Made by a program: the position numbers and the translations under genes. DNA of 64,000 bases. It comes from DYRB01 sp963845265. GTDB taxonomy: Bacteria; Pseudomonadota; Gammaproteobacteria; Chromatiales; Chromatiaceae. Below, in pieces: positions 16,592-24,490 of this stretch (the stretch's first letter is position 1; each line of letters opens with the position of its first letter). The notes below the pieces were generated by a model. That model had not been told where the DNA came from and ran no database searches. It saw only the letters and a list, made by a program, of their open reading frames with translations. The stretch lies in NCBI GenBank assembly GCA_963845265.1, contig CAWJRN010000007.1, positions 186,001-250,000 of the forward strand, written 5' to 3'.

Positions 16592-19316
16592 CCAGGCCCC
16601 CCAGGACGTGACCTTCACCCTCGACGGCCAGGCCTTGACCGCCCGGGCGGGCGAGACCATCTTGCAGGCGGCGCAGCGTCAGGGCCGGGAGATTCCGCAC
16701 CTCTGTTACAAGGACGGCCTGAGGCCAGACGGCAACTGCCGTGCCTGTGTGGTGGAGATCGCCGGGGAACGGGTCCTGGCCCCGGCCTGCTGCCGTACCC
16801 CGGCCGAGGGCATGGTGATCGACAGCGCCGGGGAGCGGCCCCGACGGGCCCAGCGCATGGTGCTCGAACTGTTGCGCTCGGACCTGTCGGAGTCGGCCGA
16901 TACGGGTAACAGCGAGCTGGACCACTGGTGCGAGCGTCTCGGGGTCGAGCACTCGCGCTTCCCCTCGCGTCGGCAACCCGCGCCCGACGCGACCCACCCG
17001 GCCATTGCCGTAGATCTCGGCGCCTGCATCCAGTGCACCCGCTGCCTGCGCGCCTGCCGGGAGGTCCAGGTCAACAACGTCATCGGCCTCGCCCAGCGCG
17101 GTGCCGAGCTTGAGATCGTCTTCGACCTCGGCGACCCCCTGGGGGAGAGCAGCTGCGTGGCTTGCGGCGAGTGTGTTCAGGCTTGCCCGACCGGCGCCCT
17201 GATGCCCGCGGGCGGGTTGGGGCTTGAAGCGCCGGAGAAGACCATCCACTCGGTCTGTCCCTATTGTGGCGTCGGCTGCCAGCTCAGCTATCAGGTCCGC
17301 GACAACCGCATCCTCTTTGTCGAAGGCCGGGACGGTCCGGCCAACGGCGGGCGCCTCTGCATCAAGGGCCGTTACGGCTTCGACTATGTCCACCATCCCC
17401 AGCGGCTGACGGTCCCCTTGATCCGGCGGCACGACGCACCGAAACAGGCGGAGCTGGCCCTGGACCCCAAGGACCCCTTTCGCGACTTCCGCGAGGCGAC
17501 CTGGGAAGAGGCCCTGGATCGGGCCGCAGAGGGCCTGCGGCACATCCGCGATACGCTGGGCCCGTCGGCGTTGGCGGGCTTCGGCTCCGCCAAGGGCTCC
17601 AACGAGGAGGCCTACCTCTTTCAGAAGCTGGTGCGGACCGGTCTCGGCACCAACAATGTGGACCACTGCACCCGGCTGTGCCACGCCTCCTCGGTCACCG
17701 CGCTCTTGGAGATGATCGGCTCCGGGGCCGTGTCGAACCCGGTGCGCGACGTCGAGACGGCCCAGATGATCCTGGTCATCGGTTCCAATACCACGGCCAA
17801 TCACCCGGTGGCCGCGACCTACCTGAAGAACGCCGCGGCGGCCGGCAAGACCCTGATCGTGATGGACCCCAGGCGCACGCCAATCGCCGAGCACGCGACC
17901 CACTATCTCCAGTTCAAGCCCGACACCGACGTGGCCCTGCTCAACGCCATGATGCAAGCGGTGATCGAGCAAGGCTTGGTGGACGAAGGCTTCGTGGCCT
18001 TGCGGACCTCCGGTTTCGATGCCCTCAAGGCGCACCTGAGCGCCTTCACGCCGGAGCGCATGGCCCCCATCTGCGGGATCGACGCGGACACCATTCGCAC
18101 GGTGGCGCGCCTCTACGCCGCCTCGCCCGCATCCATGTGCTTCTGGGGGATGGGCGTCTCCCAGCACGTACACGGCACCGACAACGCCCGCGCCCTGATC
18201 TCCCTGGTCCTGATGACCGGCCAGATCGGCCGGCCGGGGACCGGGCTGCACCCGCTGCGCGGCCAGAACAATGTCCAGGGGGCCTCGGATGTGGGGCTGA
18301 TCCCCATGGTCTTCCCGGACTATCAGAGGGTCGACAACCCCGAGGCCCGCGCCCGCTTCGAGATGCTCTGGGGCGTCGAGCTGGACCCCAGGCCTGGGCT
18401 GACCGTGGTCGAGATTCTGCACGCCGTCACCGAGGGCGCCATCCGCGGCATGCACATCATGGGCGAGAACCCGGCCATGTCGGACCCGAACCTCAACCAT
18501 GCCCGCAAAGCGTTGGCGAGCCTGGAGCATCTGGTGGTCCAGGAGATCTTCATGACGGAGACGGCCTGGTACGCCGACGTCATCCTGCCCGCCTCGGCCT
18601 TCCCGGAGAAGACCGGCAGCTTCACCAACACTGACCGGCGGGTGCAAATGGGGCGCCAGGCCCTGCTGCCGCCCGGCCAGGCCAGACAGGACCTCGACAT
18701 CATCCAGGAGATTGCCTGCCGGCTTGGGCTCGACTGGCACTACGGCCACCCGAGCGCCGTGTTCGCGGAGATGGGCCAGGCCATGCCCAGCATCGCCGGT
18801 ATCTCCTGGGAGCGCCTGGAGCAGGCCGGGTCGGTGACCTATCCCTGCCTGAGCGAGGACGACCCGGGCCAGCCCGTCATCTTCATCGACCGCTTTCCGA
18901 CCCCGGATGGTCGGGCCAGGTTCGTCCCGGCGCCCTTCACCAACGCCGCGGAGCTGCCGGATGATGCGTACCCCTGGGTCTTCATTACCGGTCGGCTGCT
19001 GGAGCACTGGCACACGGGCGCCATGACCCGGCGAGCGGCGGTCCTCGATCGGATCGAGCCCGGGCCCGTGGCCATGCTCAATCCGGGGGACTTGGCGCGC
19101 ATCGGCGCCCGACCCGGGGACTCGATTCGGCTGAGATCACGCAGGGGGGAGGTCACTGCCGTTGCCGGCGCCGACGAGGGGATGCAGCCTGGCCAGGTCT
19201 TCCTGCCTTTCTGCTACCACGAGGCCGCGGCCAACCTGCTCACCAACGACGCCCTCGACCCGGCGGCCCGGATACCGGAGTTCAAGTTCTGTGCTATCCA
19301 GGTGACCGCTGGCTAA
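16575..19316 (+). CDS. fdsA: NAD-dependent formate dehydrogenase alpha (molybdopterin) subunit
   Basis: A 913-residue protein. An N-terminal [2Fe-2S] ferredoxin domain uses Cys44, Cys55, Cys58 and Cys72 or 73. Then come a Cys/His [4Fe-4S] segment and two ferredoxin clusters (CIQCTRCLRAC and CVACGECVQAC). The catalytic part begins with the [4Fe-4S] motif CPYCGVGC. The metal ligand is a cysteine in HCTRLCHAS, so no selenocysteine is used. The C-terminal MopB domain is complete. It oxidises formate to CO2 (or the reverse) with the preceding subunit. ATG at 16575 follows the overlap with fdsB. No fdhD/fdsC or fdsD gene follows, so the sulfurtransferase needed for maturation must be encoded elsewhere. 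Confidence 0.92.
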   Translation: MTTGTDQAPQDVTFTLDGQALTARAGETILQAAQRQGREIPHLCYKDGLRPDGNCRACVVEIAGERVLAPACCRTPAEGMVIDSAGERPRRAQRMVLELLRSDLSESADTGNSELDHWCERLGVEHSRFPSRRQPAPDATHPAIAVDLGACIQCTRCLRACREVQVNNVIGLAQRGAELEIVFDLGDPLGESSCVACGECVQACPTGALMPAGGLGLEAPEKTIHSVCPYCGVGCQLSYQVRDNRILFVEGRDGPANGGRLCIKGRYGFDYVHHPQRLTVPLIRRHDAPKQAELALDPKDPFRDFREATWEEALDRAAEGLRHIRDTLGPSALAGFGSAKGSNEEAYLFQKLVRTGLGTNNVDHCTRLCHASSVTALLEMIGSGAVSNPVRDVETAQMILVIGSNTTANHPVAATYLKNAAAAGKTLIVMDPRRTPIAEHATHYLQFKPDTDVALLNAMMQAVIEQGLVDEGFVALRTSGFDALKAHLSAFTPERMAPICGIDADTIRTVARLYAASPASMCFWGMGVSQHVHGTDNARALISLVLMTGQIGRPGTGLHPLRGQNNVQGASDVGLIPMVFPDYQRVDNPEARARFEMLWGVELDPRPGLTVVEILHAVTEGAIRGMHIMGENPAMSDPNLNHARKALASLEHLVVQEIFMTETAWYADVILPASAFPEKTGSFTNTDRRVQMGRQALLPPGQARQDLDIIQEIACRLGLDWHYGHPSAVFAEMGQAMPSIAGISWERLEQAGSVTYPCLSEDDPGQPVIFIDRFPTPDGRARFVPAPFTNAAELPDDAYPWVFITGRLLEHWHTGAMTRRAAVLDRIEPGPVAMLNPGDLARIGARPGDSIRLRSRRGEVTAVAGADEGMQPGQVFLPFCYHEAAANLLTNDALDPAARIPEFKFCAIQVTAG

Positions 19317-19399
19317 GGCAGTGGGGATGGCATTGAAAAACCTCGGCGTTCTTGGCGCCTTGGCGTGACGACCGCTCTTGCTGGGGTAACACGATGAGG

Positions 19400-19440
19400 A
19401 CCGGTCTACGGCCACTGCAGTGCGGCGGCCGCAGACCGGT
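19400..19440. terminator. Large hairpin between convergent fdsA and the eight-Cys protein gene
   Basis: ACCGGTCTaCGGCC and GGCCGcAGACCGGT pair with one internal mismatch around a 13-nt loop. The two genes converge here, so it may end transcripts from both sides. There is no clear T-tract on either strand, so it could instead block 3' exonucleases. Confidence 0.45.
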
Positions 19441-19472
19441 TAGCCATCAGAAATGGCCGTTCGGGCGGTGGA

Positions 19473-19853
19473 TTAGTCGCACTTGTTGAGGTCGGGACGG
19501 TCCTTGGCGCAGAAGTTCGAGCCCGCGGGGTCCGGATTGCCGGTCGCATCGAAGCCGCCGACCAGCGCCTTGCCGTTGTACTTGGCCGTGATCACCTTGT
19601 ACTTGGTGATATCGATGCGGGAGTTGTCGCAGGACTTGAGTGCGGCGGCGGCACAGGCCTCGGCCGAATCAGCGGGTTTGGTCTTCTCGCATTCCGCCTT
19701 GCCGTCGCACTTGCTGAAAGATTCCGCCTCCTTCCCCTGACATGCGGTGCGCACGTAGTGCACTGCGCAACCGTCGTCGCCCGCAACAGCCGTCCCAGCG
19801 AGGCCGAGTCCGGCCACGAGTCCAACTGCTGCAAGGGTAATGATGTGCTTCAT
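19473..19853 (-). CDS. Secreted eight-cysteine protein of unknown function
   Basis: A 126-residue protein with a clear signal peptide ending AVA-GDD near residue 25. The mature part has eight cysteines (29, 38, 49, 55, 67, 75, 115, 125), enough for four disulfides, and is Lys/Asp/Ala-rich. A strong AGGAGAG ribosome-binding site precedes the ATG at 19853, so expression looks robust. I do not recognise the family. The even cysteine count and periplasmic signal suggest a small disulfide-stabilised domain; binding of a ligand or metal is possible but not shown. It stands alone, convergent with fdsA. Confidence 0.75.
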   Translation of the reverse strand: MKHIITLAAVGLVAGLGLAGTAVAGDDGCAVHYVRTACQGKEAESFSKCDGKAECEKTKPADSAEACAAAALKSCDNSRIDITKYKVITAKYNGKALVGGFDATGNPDPAGSNFCAKDRPDLNKCD

Positions 19854-20079
19854 ACGATTCTCTCCTGTTGATGAGTGCTTGTGTTGCGGGGCTGTCCCCG
19901 ACATGGTTTAGACAACTCCATCCATGCGGTCGCGGGGTTGCGGCACCGTCCAGTGGTGTCGCTGATGTGCGCCAAGTCCGCCCCTGCGGCTTGGCCGCCC
20001 ATACCCTACCACCGCGAGTCGGCCGCCGGAAAAGATCTTTCCTGTTGGGATGGCCTGGGATCGCTCCCAGAGGTACCTG

Positions 20080-20267
20080 CGTGGAACCATGCCTATCCGG
20101 TTAACGCCCAAGCCGCGCGTCCAGCCCCACAATGGGGCCAAATTCGCATACACGGGCGCCAATATGTCTCCGCTTCGGCCCACCAAAGTGGGGCGCGCCC
20201 CACTAGCTGTCTGGAAATGCCCTGGCGTGAAATCGTTGGGCGTTAACCGCATAGGCATGCGTGGAAC
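20080..20267. mobile_element. MITE-like element with 24-bp terminal inverted repeats and 8-bp target duplication
   Basis: The element proper is 20088-20259 (172 bp). Its ends, CATGCCTATCCGG then TTAACGCCCAA (20088-20111) and the reverse complement at 20236-20259, match at 23 of 24 positions. Immediately outside, CGTGGAAC occurs at 20080-20087 and again at 20260-20267, a perfect direct repeat expected of a target-site duplication. The interior carries no gene. It lies in a 584-bp intergenic region (19854-20437) that otherwise shows nothing. No transposase with such ends is in the window, so it is non-autonomous; 8-bp duplications are made by several IS families, so the parent is not identified. 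Confidence 0.75.
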
Positions 20268-20437
20268 CGGGTGCCGGATAGGCCAGGGGGCCGACGCCCG
20301 CAGGGAGGCCTCGTGCGGTTCGCAAACGCACCCGACTCCGATGCCACGCATAACGACCGGACCGCCGATTCAGGCATACAATGCTGTTTTGAGCCCAAAA
20401 CCAAGGGCATTTGGCGGCGGAGGTTTTTAAAATAGCG

Positions 20438-21046
20438 ATGTTTGAGAAAGATCCACGAAACTTCGAGGCTGATGTCAAGGGCCTGACGCCTGAACAAAAG
20501 GCGATGGTCAAGCTGGAGATAACCCTGACCCGGTTTTTCAGGTCGTTCAATACCACCATCACCCGCTGGGAGCGGCTGGTCTACCCTTCTCTGCTCGTGA
20601 TGGCGCTACTTGGGTTGTCAGGCTTTTATCTCATCTACAGCATGACCAACGATATGAAGACGCTGACGGCCAATGTCGATCCGCAAATGAAAGACAACCT
20701 CGGTGCCATGTCGAACTATATGGCGGATCTGTCGCGGAATATTGGCGTCATGACGGGTCAGATCACCGTATTGGTGGAGAAGATTGACAGCATGGATAGT
20801 CACATCACCAACATGGATGGGAATATCGGAGAGATCACCGGAACCATCGGTCAGGTCAATCACAGTATGGGTGTCATGACGGTGAATATCTCCGATATGA
20901 ACATGGCCATGCAGGGCATGTCGCAGAATATCGGAGAGATGACGCGTGCCATGGGCTCCATGACCGCCAACACGGGCGTCATGAGCCGGGATATCAACCA
21001 GATGGGTCGGCCCATGAATTTCATGAACTCTTTCACGCCCTGGTAG
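20438..21046 (+). CDS. Membrane-anchored methionine-rich coiled-coil protein
   Basis: A 202-residue protein. Residues 1-48 are a polar cytoplasmic segment, 50-68 a single transmembrane helix, and 70-185 a methionine-rich heptad pattern (units such as MSNYMADLSRNIGVM). It ends in RPMNFMNSFTPW. The architecture is like the coiled-coil stalks of chemoreceptors, but with no signalling tip. A shorter protein of the same plan is encoded at 57694-58062, and both end with an (N/R)PM..M...F motif. Function is unknown; oligomeric stalk formation is inferred from the heptads. The ATG at 20438 was chosen over an upstream in-frame start because it begins the polar domain; the ribosome-binding site (GGCGGAGG) is rather distant. 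Confidence 0.72.
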   Translation: MFEKDPRNFEADVKGLTPEQKAMVKLEITLTRFFRSFNTTITRWERLVYPSLLVMALLGLSGFYLIYSMTNDMKTLTANVDPQMKDNLGAMSNYMADLSRNIGVMTGQITVLVEKIDSMDSHITNMDGNIGEITGTIGQVNHSMGVMTVNISDMNMAMQGMSQNIGEMTRAMGSMTANTGVMSRDINQMGRPMNFMNSFTPW

Positions 21047-21154
21047 GGTGTGGGGCGCGAGCTGATTTAAGCCAGGGATGGCTTTAATCAGTGCTAGGCG
21101 GAGACCGTTATGCCTTCGGCCGGGCGCTGATCGTGGTTTCGGCAACCGGCGAAT

Positions 21155-21258
21155 GGTCCGCACAGCGGACCCTAAGATGAGCCCATGATCCGTAGCGAAC
21201 GGTCCGCACAGCGGACCCTACGACGACCCCATGACCCGTAGGGTCCGCTGTGCGGACC
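21155..21258. repeat. Three copies of a GGTCCGC-ACA-GCGGACC palindrome
   Basis: Copies lie at 21155-21171, 21201-21217 and, in opposite orientation, 21242-21258. Each is itself a perfect 7-bp-arm hairpin, and the last two with their CCTACG flank form a larger inverted repeat. They occupy part of the 519-bp gap upstream of amt. The rest of that gap, apart from the sigma-54 promoter near its end, shows no gene. Confidence 0.75.
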
Positions 21259-21512
21259 GCGGGCTACTACCCAGGTTCTCCGGCCGGAACGATCGAGGCC
21301 TTCGGCCGCGCTCTGGCCGATGTGGTGTGTGCGTTGCCCAACGTTGCGCCATTGGTAGCCTGGGCCGAGGGCCCGTGATCCCGGCGAGGCGCCCTAAATC
21401 GGTGCGCTTCGCCGATCGGATGCACTTAGATCGGGCGCTCTTAGCGTCGCCCCCAGCCCTGCTGCCACTGTGACGCACCTCCATGGCCCGGCGGCGACCT
21501 GAACGGTGCGTT

Positions 21513-21529
21513 GAGGCACAGAAGTTGCA
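21513..21529 (+). promoter_or_regulatory. Sigma-54 promoter of amt
   Basis: GGCAC at 21515 and TTGCA at 21525 put GG and GC exactly ten bases apart, the invariant -24/-12 spacing of sigma-54 promoters. The predicted start is about 21540, 26 bp before the amt ATG. Ammonium transporters are commonly NtrC/RpoN controlled. I could not find an unambiguous pair of NtrC sites upstream. Confidence 0.72.
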
Positions 21530-21565
21530 TCTGTGGCGCACTCCTTTGGTTTACGTGAGGTCGCT

Positions 21566-22771
21566 ATGGAACAACTGCACACGGGTACCGACGTACTCTT
21601 CATCTTGATTGGGGCCGTGATGGTACTCGCCATGCACGCCGGCTTTGCCTTCCTGGAGGTTGGCACGGTGCGGGCCAAGAATCAGGTCAACGCCCTGGTC
21701 AAGATTATGAGCGACTTTGCGGTTTCGACAATCGCCTATTTCTTTGTCGGTTACTCGGTGGCCTACGGGGTGGATTTCTTCTCCGCCGCCGGGACCCTGG
21801 CGGAGCGCAACGGCTACGACTTGGTGAAGTTCTTCTTTCTGTTGACGTTTGCGGCCGCCATTCCGGCCATCGTCTCGGGCGGGATCGCCGAGCGGGCCAA
21901 GTTTTATCCCCAGTTGCTGGCCTCTGCCCTGATCGTCGGCTTCCTCTATCCCTTTTTCGAGGGCATCGTCTGGAATAGCCATTTCGGCGTTCAGGACTGG
22001 ATCAAGGACACCTTCGGGTTCCAATTCCACGACTTCGCCGGCTCAGTGGTGGTGCATGCGGTGGGCGGCTGGATCGGGCTGTCCGCCGTCCTCTTGCTTG
22101 GGCCACGTCACGGACGTTATCGCGCCGATGGGGCCGTGACCGCCCACCCGCCTTCCTCCATCCCCTTCCTCTCCCTGGGGGCCTGGACCCTGACTGTGGG
22201 CTGGTTCGGCTTCAATGTAATGTCGGCTCAAACCGTGGATGCGGTGAGCGGCCTGGTGGCGGTCAATTCCCTGATGGCCATGGTCGGCGGTATTCTCGCT
22301 GCCCTCGTCGTGGGCAGGAACGACCCGGGGTTCCTGCACAATGGTCCCCTGGCAGGGCTGGTGGCGGTCTGTGCCGGCTCCGACCTCATGCACCCCATGG
22401 GGGCGCTGGTCGTAGGCGCAGTGGCCGGGGCCCTGTTCGTCTGGGCGTTTATCCTGACCCAGAACCGTTGGAAGATCGACGACGTGTTGGGTGTTTGGCC
22501 CCTGCACGGGCTGTGCGGCCTTTGGGGCGGTATCGCGGCGGGCATCTTCGGCGCCACGGCCCTAGGTGGCGTCGGTGGCGTCTCCCTCAGCGCTCAGGTC
22601 GTCGGGACCCTGGGTGGCGTGGCCATCGCCTTCGGCGGCGGTCTGGCTATCTACGGGGTGATCAAGGTGTTGATGGGTCTGCGCATGTCTCAGGAGGATG
22701 AGTACCTGGGCGCGGACTTGAGTATCCACAAGATCACCGCCCAGCCTGACTACAACCGCGGCGAGGTTTAG
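21566..22771 (+). CDS. amt: Ammonium transporter Amt
   Basis: A 401-residue membrane protein with about eleven hydrophobic segments. The conserved Amt features are the conducting His in FAGSVVVHAVGG, preceded by the invariant Asp in HDFAG, and the second pore His in LHGLCGLWGG. It moves ammonium into the cell. The ATG at 21566 has GAGG five bases upstream; an in-frame ATG at 21533 would lie upstream of the predicted transcription start and is rejected. No glnK (PII) gene is adjacent, unlike the common glnK-amt pair. A perfect hairpin (22778-22804) follows the stop. Confidence 0.94.
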   Translation: MEQLHTGTDVLFILIGAVMVLAMHAGFAFLEVGTVRAKNQVNALVKIMSDFAVSTIAYFFVGYSVAYGVDFFSAAGTLAERNGYDLVKFFFLLTFAAAIPAIVSGGIAERAKFYPQLLASALIVGFLYPFFEGIVWNSHFGVQDWIKDTFGFQFHDFAGSVVVHAVGGWIGLSAVLLLGPRHGRYRADGAVTAHPPSSIPFLSLGAWTLTVGWFGFNVMSAQTVDAVSGLVAVNSLMAMVGGILAALVVGRNDPGFLHNGPLAGLVAVCAGSDLMHPMGALVVGAVAGALFVWAFILTQNRWKIDDVLGVWPLHGLCGLWGGIAAGIFGATALGGVGGVSLSAQVVGTLGGVAIAFGGGLAIYGVIKVLMGLRMSQEDEYLGADLSIHKITAQPDYNRGEV

Positions 22772-22777
22772 TACCTC

Positions 22778-22804
22778 CGGTGGATGGGCTTCGCCCATCC
22801 ACCG
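22778..22804. repeat. Perfect 12-bp-stem hairpin after amt
   Basis: CGGTGGATGGGC and GCCCATCCACCG enclose a TTC loop. It belongs to the GGTGGAT palindrome family. It may also protect or end the amt transcript, but no T-tract follows. Confidence 0.65.
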
Positions 22805-22905
22805 CTATTGGGAGGATGTGCGCGCGACGGTGCCATGCAGGCTGTGCGCTTGGACGAGCCGTAGGTGGTGTGCCCAGGGCGCGAGATCGGGCAACGATTC
22901 GTCCT

Positions 22906-24171
22906 ATGGCTCGGAAGACGAGGGAGGCCCAACCTAAGGGTCCTGAGGACAGACCGCCTGTTGTGTTGACACGGCACCGGTGGGAGTTGCACCCTCGCGA
23001 CGACCTGGGTACGCGACTGTTGACTTGTACCTGCGCAGGGTTCACCGCAGCCGAAGACTCGCCCATTAGCCGTTCGCCGACATTGCATATCGCCCCAGAC
23101 GCCCAGTCCGATTTTGTCCCCTTCGACCCGGCCCAGGCCGAGGCGGCGGACCTGTTGCTTGGGCTCCACCAAGACGTCATCGCCACACCGCCACGGGGGC
23201 CGCAGGCCAGTCTGCTTGGGCGTTGGCTGGCGCGTCGGCGTCCGCCACCGGATCCGGTGCGCGGTCTCTACCTCTGGGGTGGGGTAGGGCGGGGCAAGAC
23301 CCATCTGATGGACTGGTTCGTCGAGGACCTGCCCCTACCCGGCAAGCGGCGGGTGCACTTTCATCACTTCATGCAGGAAACCCACGCGGTGATGGCGACG
23401 CTACCTAAGCAGCCGGACCCGCTCGAGGTGCTGGCCGAGCGGGAGGCGGCACGCACCCGTATCCTGTGCCTGGATGAGTTCGTGGTCAGCGATATCGCCG
23501 ACGCCATGCTCCTCTACGGCTTGTTGCGGGCTCTGTTCCATCGCGGCGTCACGCTCGTGACGACCTCAAACACCAGGCCGGAGGCCCTCTATCGCAACGG
23601 ATTGCAGCGCCAGCGCTTTGTGCCGGCTGTTGAACTTCTGGAGCGGCATACCAGGGTCTTCGAGCTGGACGGCGGGACCGACTATCGGTTGCGTACGCTT
23701 ACCGCGGCCGGGGTCTATTTTCCGATGGGGCCAGAGGGTGACGCGCAGCTGTCGGCTTGTTTCCAGCGCCTGGCGGGGGGGCACGCCTCGGCTCTGGCCG
23801 TCTTGAACGTCAATGGGCGCGCCATTCCGGTCCAGCGATTGGGCACGGACGTGGTCTGGTTCGACTTCGATGCCCTGTGCGGTGGGCCCAGGGCGACGGC
23901 GGACTATATCGAGATTGCTCGGGAGTTCCACACCGTGTTGCTGTCCGGGGTGCCGGTCCTGACTCCGCGCCACGATGCGGCGGCGCGACGTCTGCTGCAC
24001 CTGATCGACGAGCTGTACGATCAGCGGGTCAAGTTGATCCTGTCCGCCGCGGCCCCCGTGGAGGGGCTGTATCCGGGTGGTTTACACGACTTCCCCCACG
24101 CCCGGTTGGTTAGTCGGCTGACCGAAATGCAGTCTCGGGAGTATTTGGCTGCCGGCGCCGCTGGGGCCTGA
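22906..24171 (+). CDS. zapE: Cell division ATPase ZapE (AFG1 family)
   Basis: A P-loop ATPase of the AFG1/ZapE family with Walker A in WGGVGRGKTHLMDWF and Walker B in ILCLDEFVVSDIADAML, followed by the family's TTSNTRPEALYRNGLQR sensor segment and the C-terminal LIDELYDQRVKL motif. It binds the Z-ring and aids constriction under low oxygen in E. coli. From 22906 it is 421 residues, 45 longer than E. coli ZapE; the family homology begins only near FVPFDPAQAEA. Either the N-terminus is extended or translation begins at a downstream GTG/TTG codon, which I cannot decide. Confidence 0.88.
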   Translation: MARKTREAQPKGPEDRPPVVLTRHRWELHPRDDLGTRLLTCTCAGFTAAEDSPISRSPTLHIAPDAQSDFVPFDPAQAEAADLLLGLHQDVIATPPRGPQASLLGRWLARRRPPPDPVRGLYLWGGVGRGKTHLMDWFVEDLPLPGKRRVHFHHFMQETHAVMATLPKQPDPLEVLAEREAARTRILCLDEFVVSDIADAMLLYGLLRALFHRGVTLVTTSNTRPEALYRNGLQRQRFVPAVELLERHTRVFELDGGTDYRLRTLTAAGVYFPMGPEGDAQLSACFQRLAGGHASALAVLNVNGRAIPVQRLGTDVVWFDFDALCGGPRATADYIEIAREFHTVLLSGVPVLTPRHDAAARRLLHLIDELYDQRVKLILSAAAPVEGLYPGGLHDFPHARLVSRLTEMQSREYLAAGAAGA

Positions 24172-24210
24172 CGGCGGGCTGTTGGTCTGGGGGGCTATAC
24201 GAAGCAGTTT

Positions 24211-24366
24211 TCAGTTGTCAGTTGTCAGCTGTCGGTAAGAGGTTGTTGGTATTAGTCCCTTACCCCCGAAATCTTGAACAATCTGTCCAAGATATTTCTG
24301 GATCGTTGTCGTTGTCGTTTTCGAGTATCCGTGCGACTACGACCACGACCACGACCACGACAACGA
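24211..24366. repeat. Short tandem repeats: TCAGTTG units and CGACCA/CGTTGT runs
   Basis: 24211-24233 has two and a half copies of TCAGTTG(TCAG). 24304-24322 is a run of CGTTGT/CGTT units, and 24336-24366 is ACGACC repeated about four times then ACGACAACGAG. The two runs are roughly inverted and can pair over about 20 bp. They lie in the 319-bp gap between zapE and the two-module protein; no gene is seen in that gap. Confidence 0.7.
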
Positions 24367-24490
24367 GGCAAGTCTTCAACCAGAATTACGGTTCCGGATC
24401 TGCCGGGTTAGGGAGACCGCCGGCGAAAAACGGGGGACTCATTGTGCATGGGCGTGTTGCCACAGGGCTGCGACCGAGGTTGGTGGTCGC

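Noticed and set aside
17650..17700. Possible selenocysteine site in the formate dehydrogenase
   Set aside because: The metal-ligand position is a cysteine codon in HCTRLCHAS, and no in-frame TGA is present.
16545..19013. An 822-codon open frame antisense to the formate dehydrogenase alpha gene
   Set aside because: High GC keeps the antisense frame open; the sense product has all cofactor motifs, the antisense none.
24304..24366. CRISPR-like repeat
   Set aside because: The units are 6-nt tandem repeats without unique spacers; there is no repeat-spacer structure and no cas gene.
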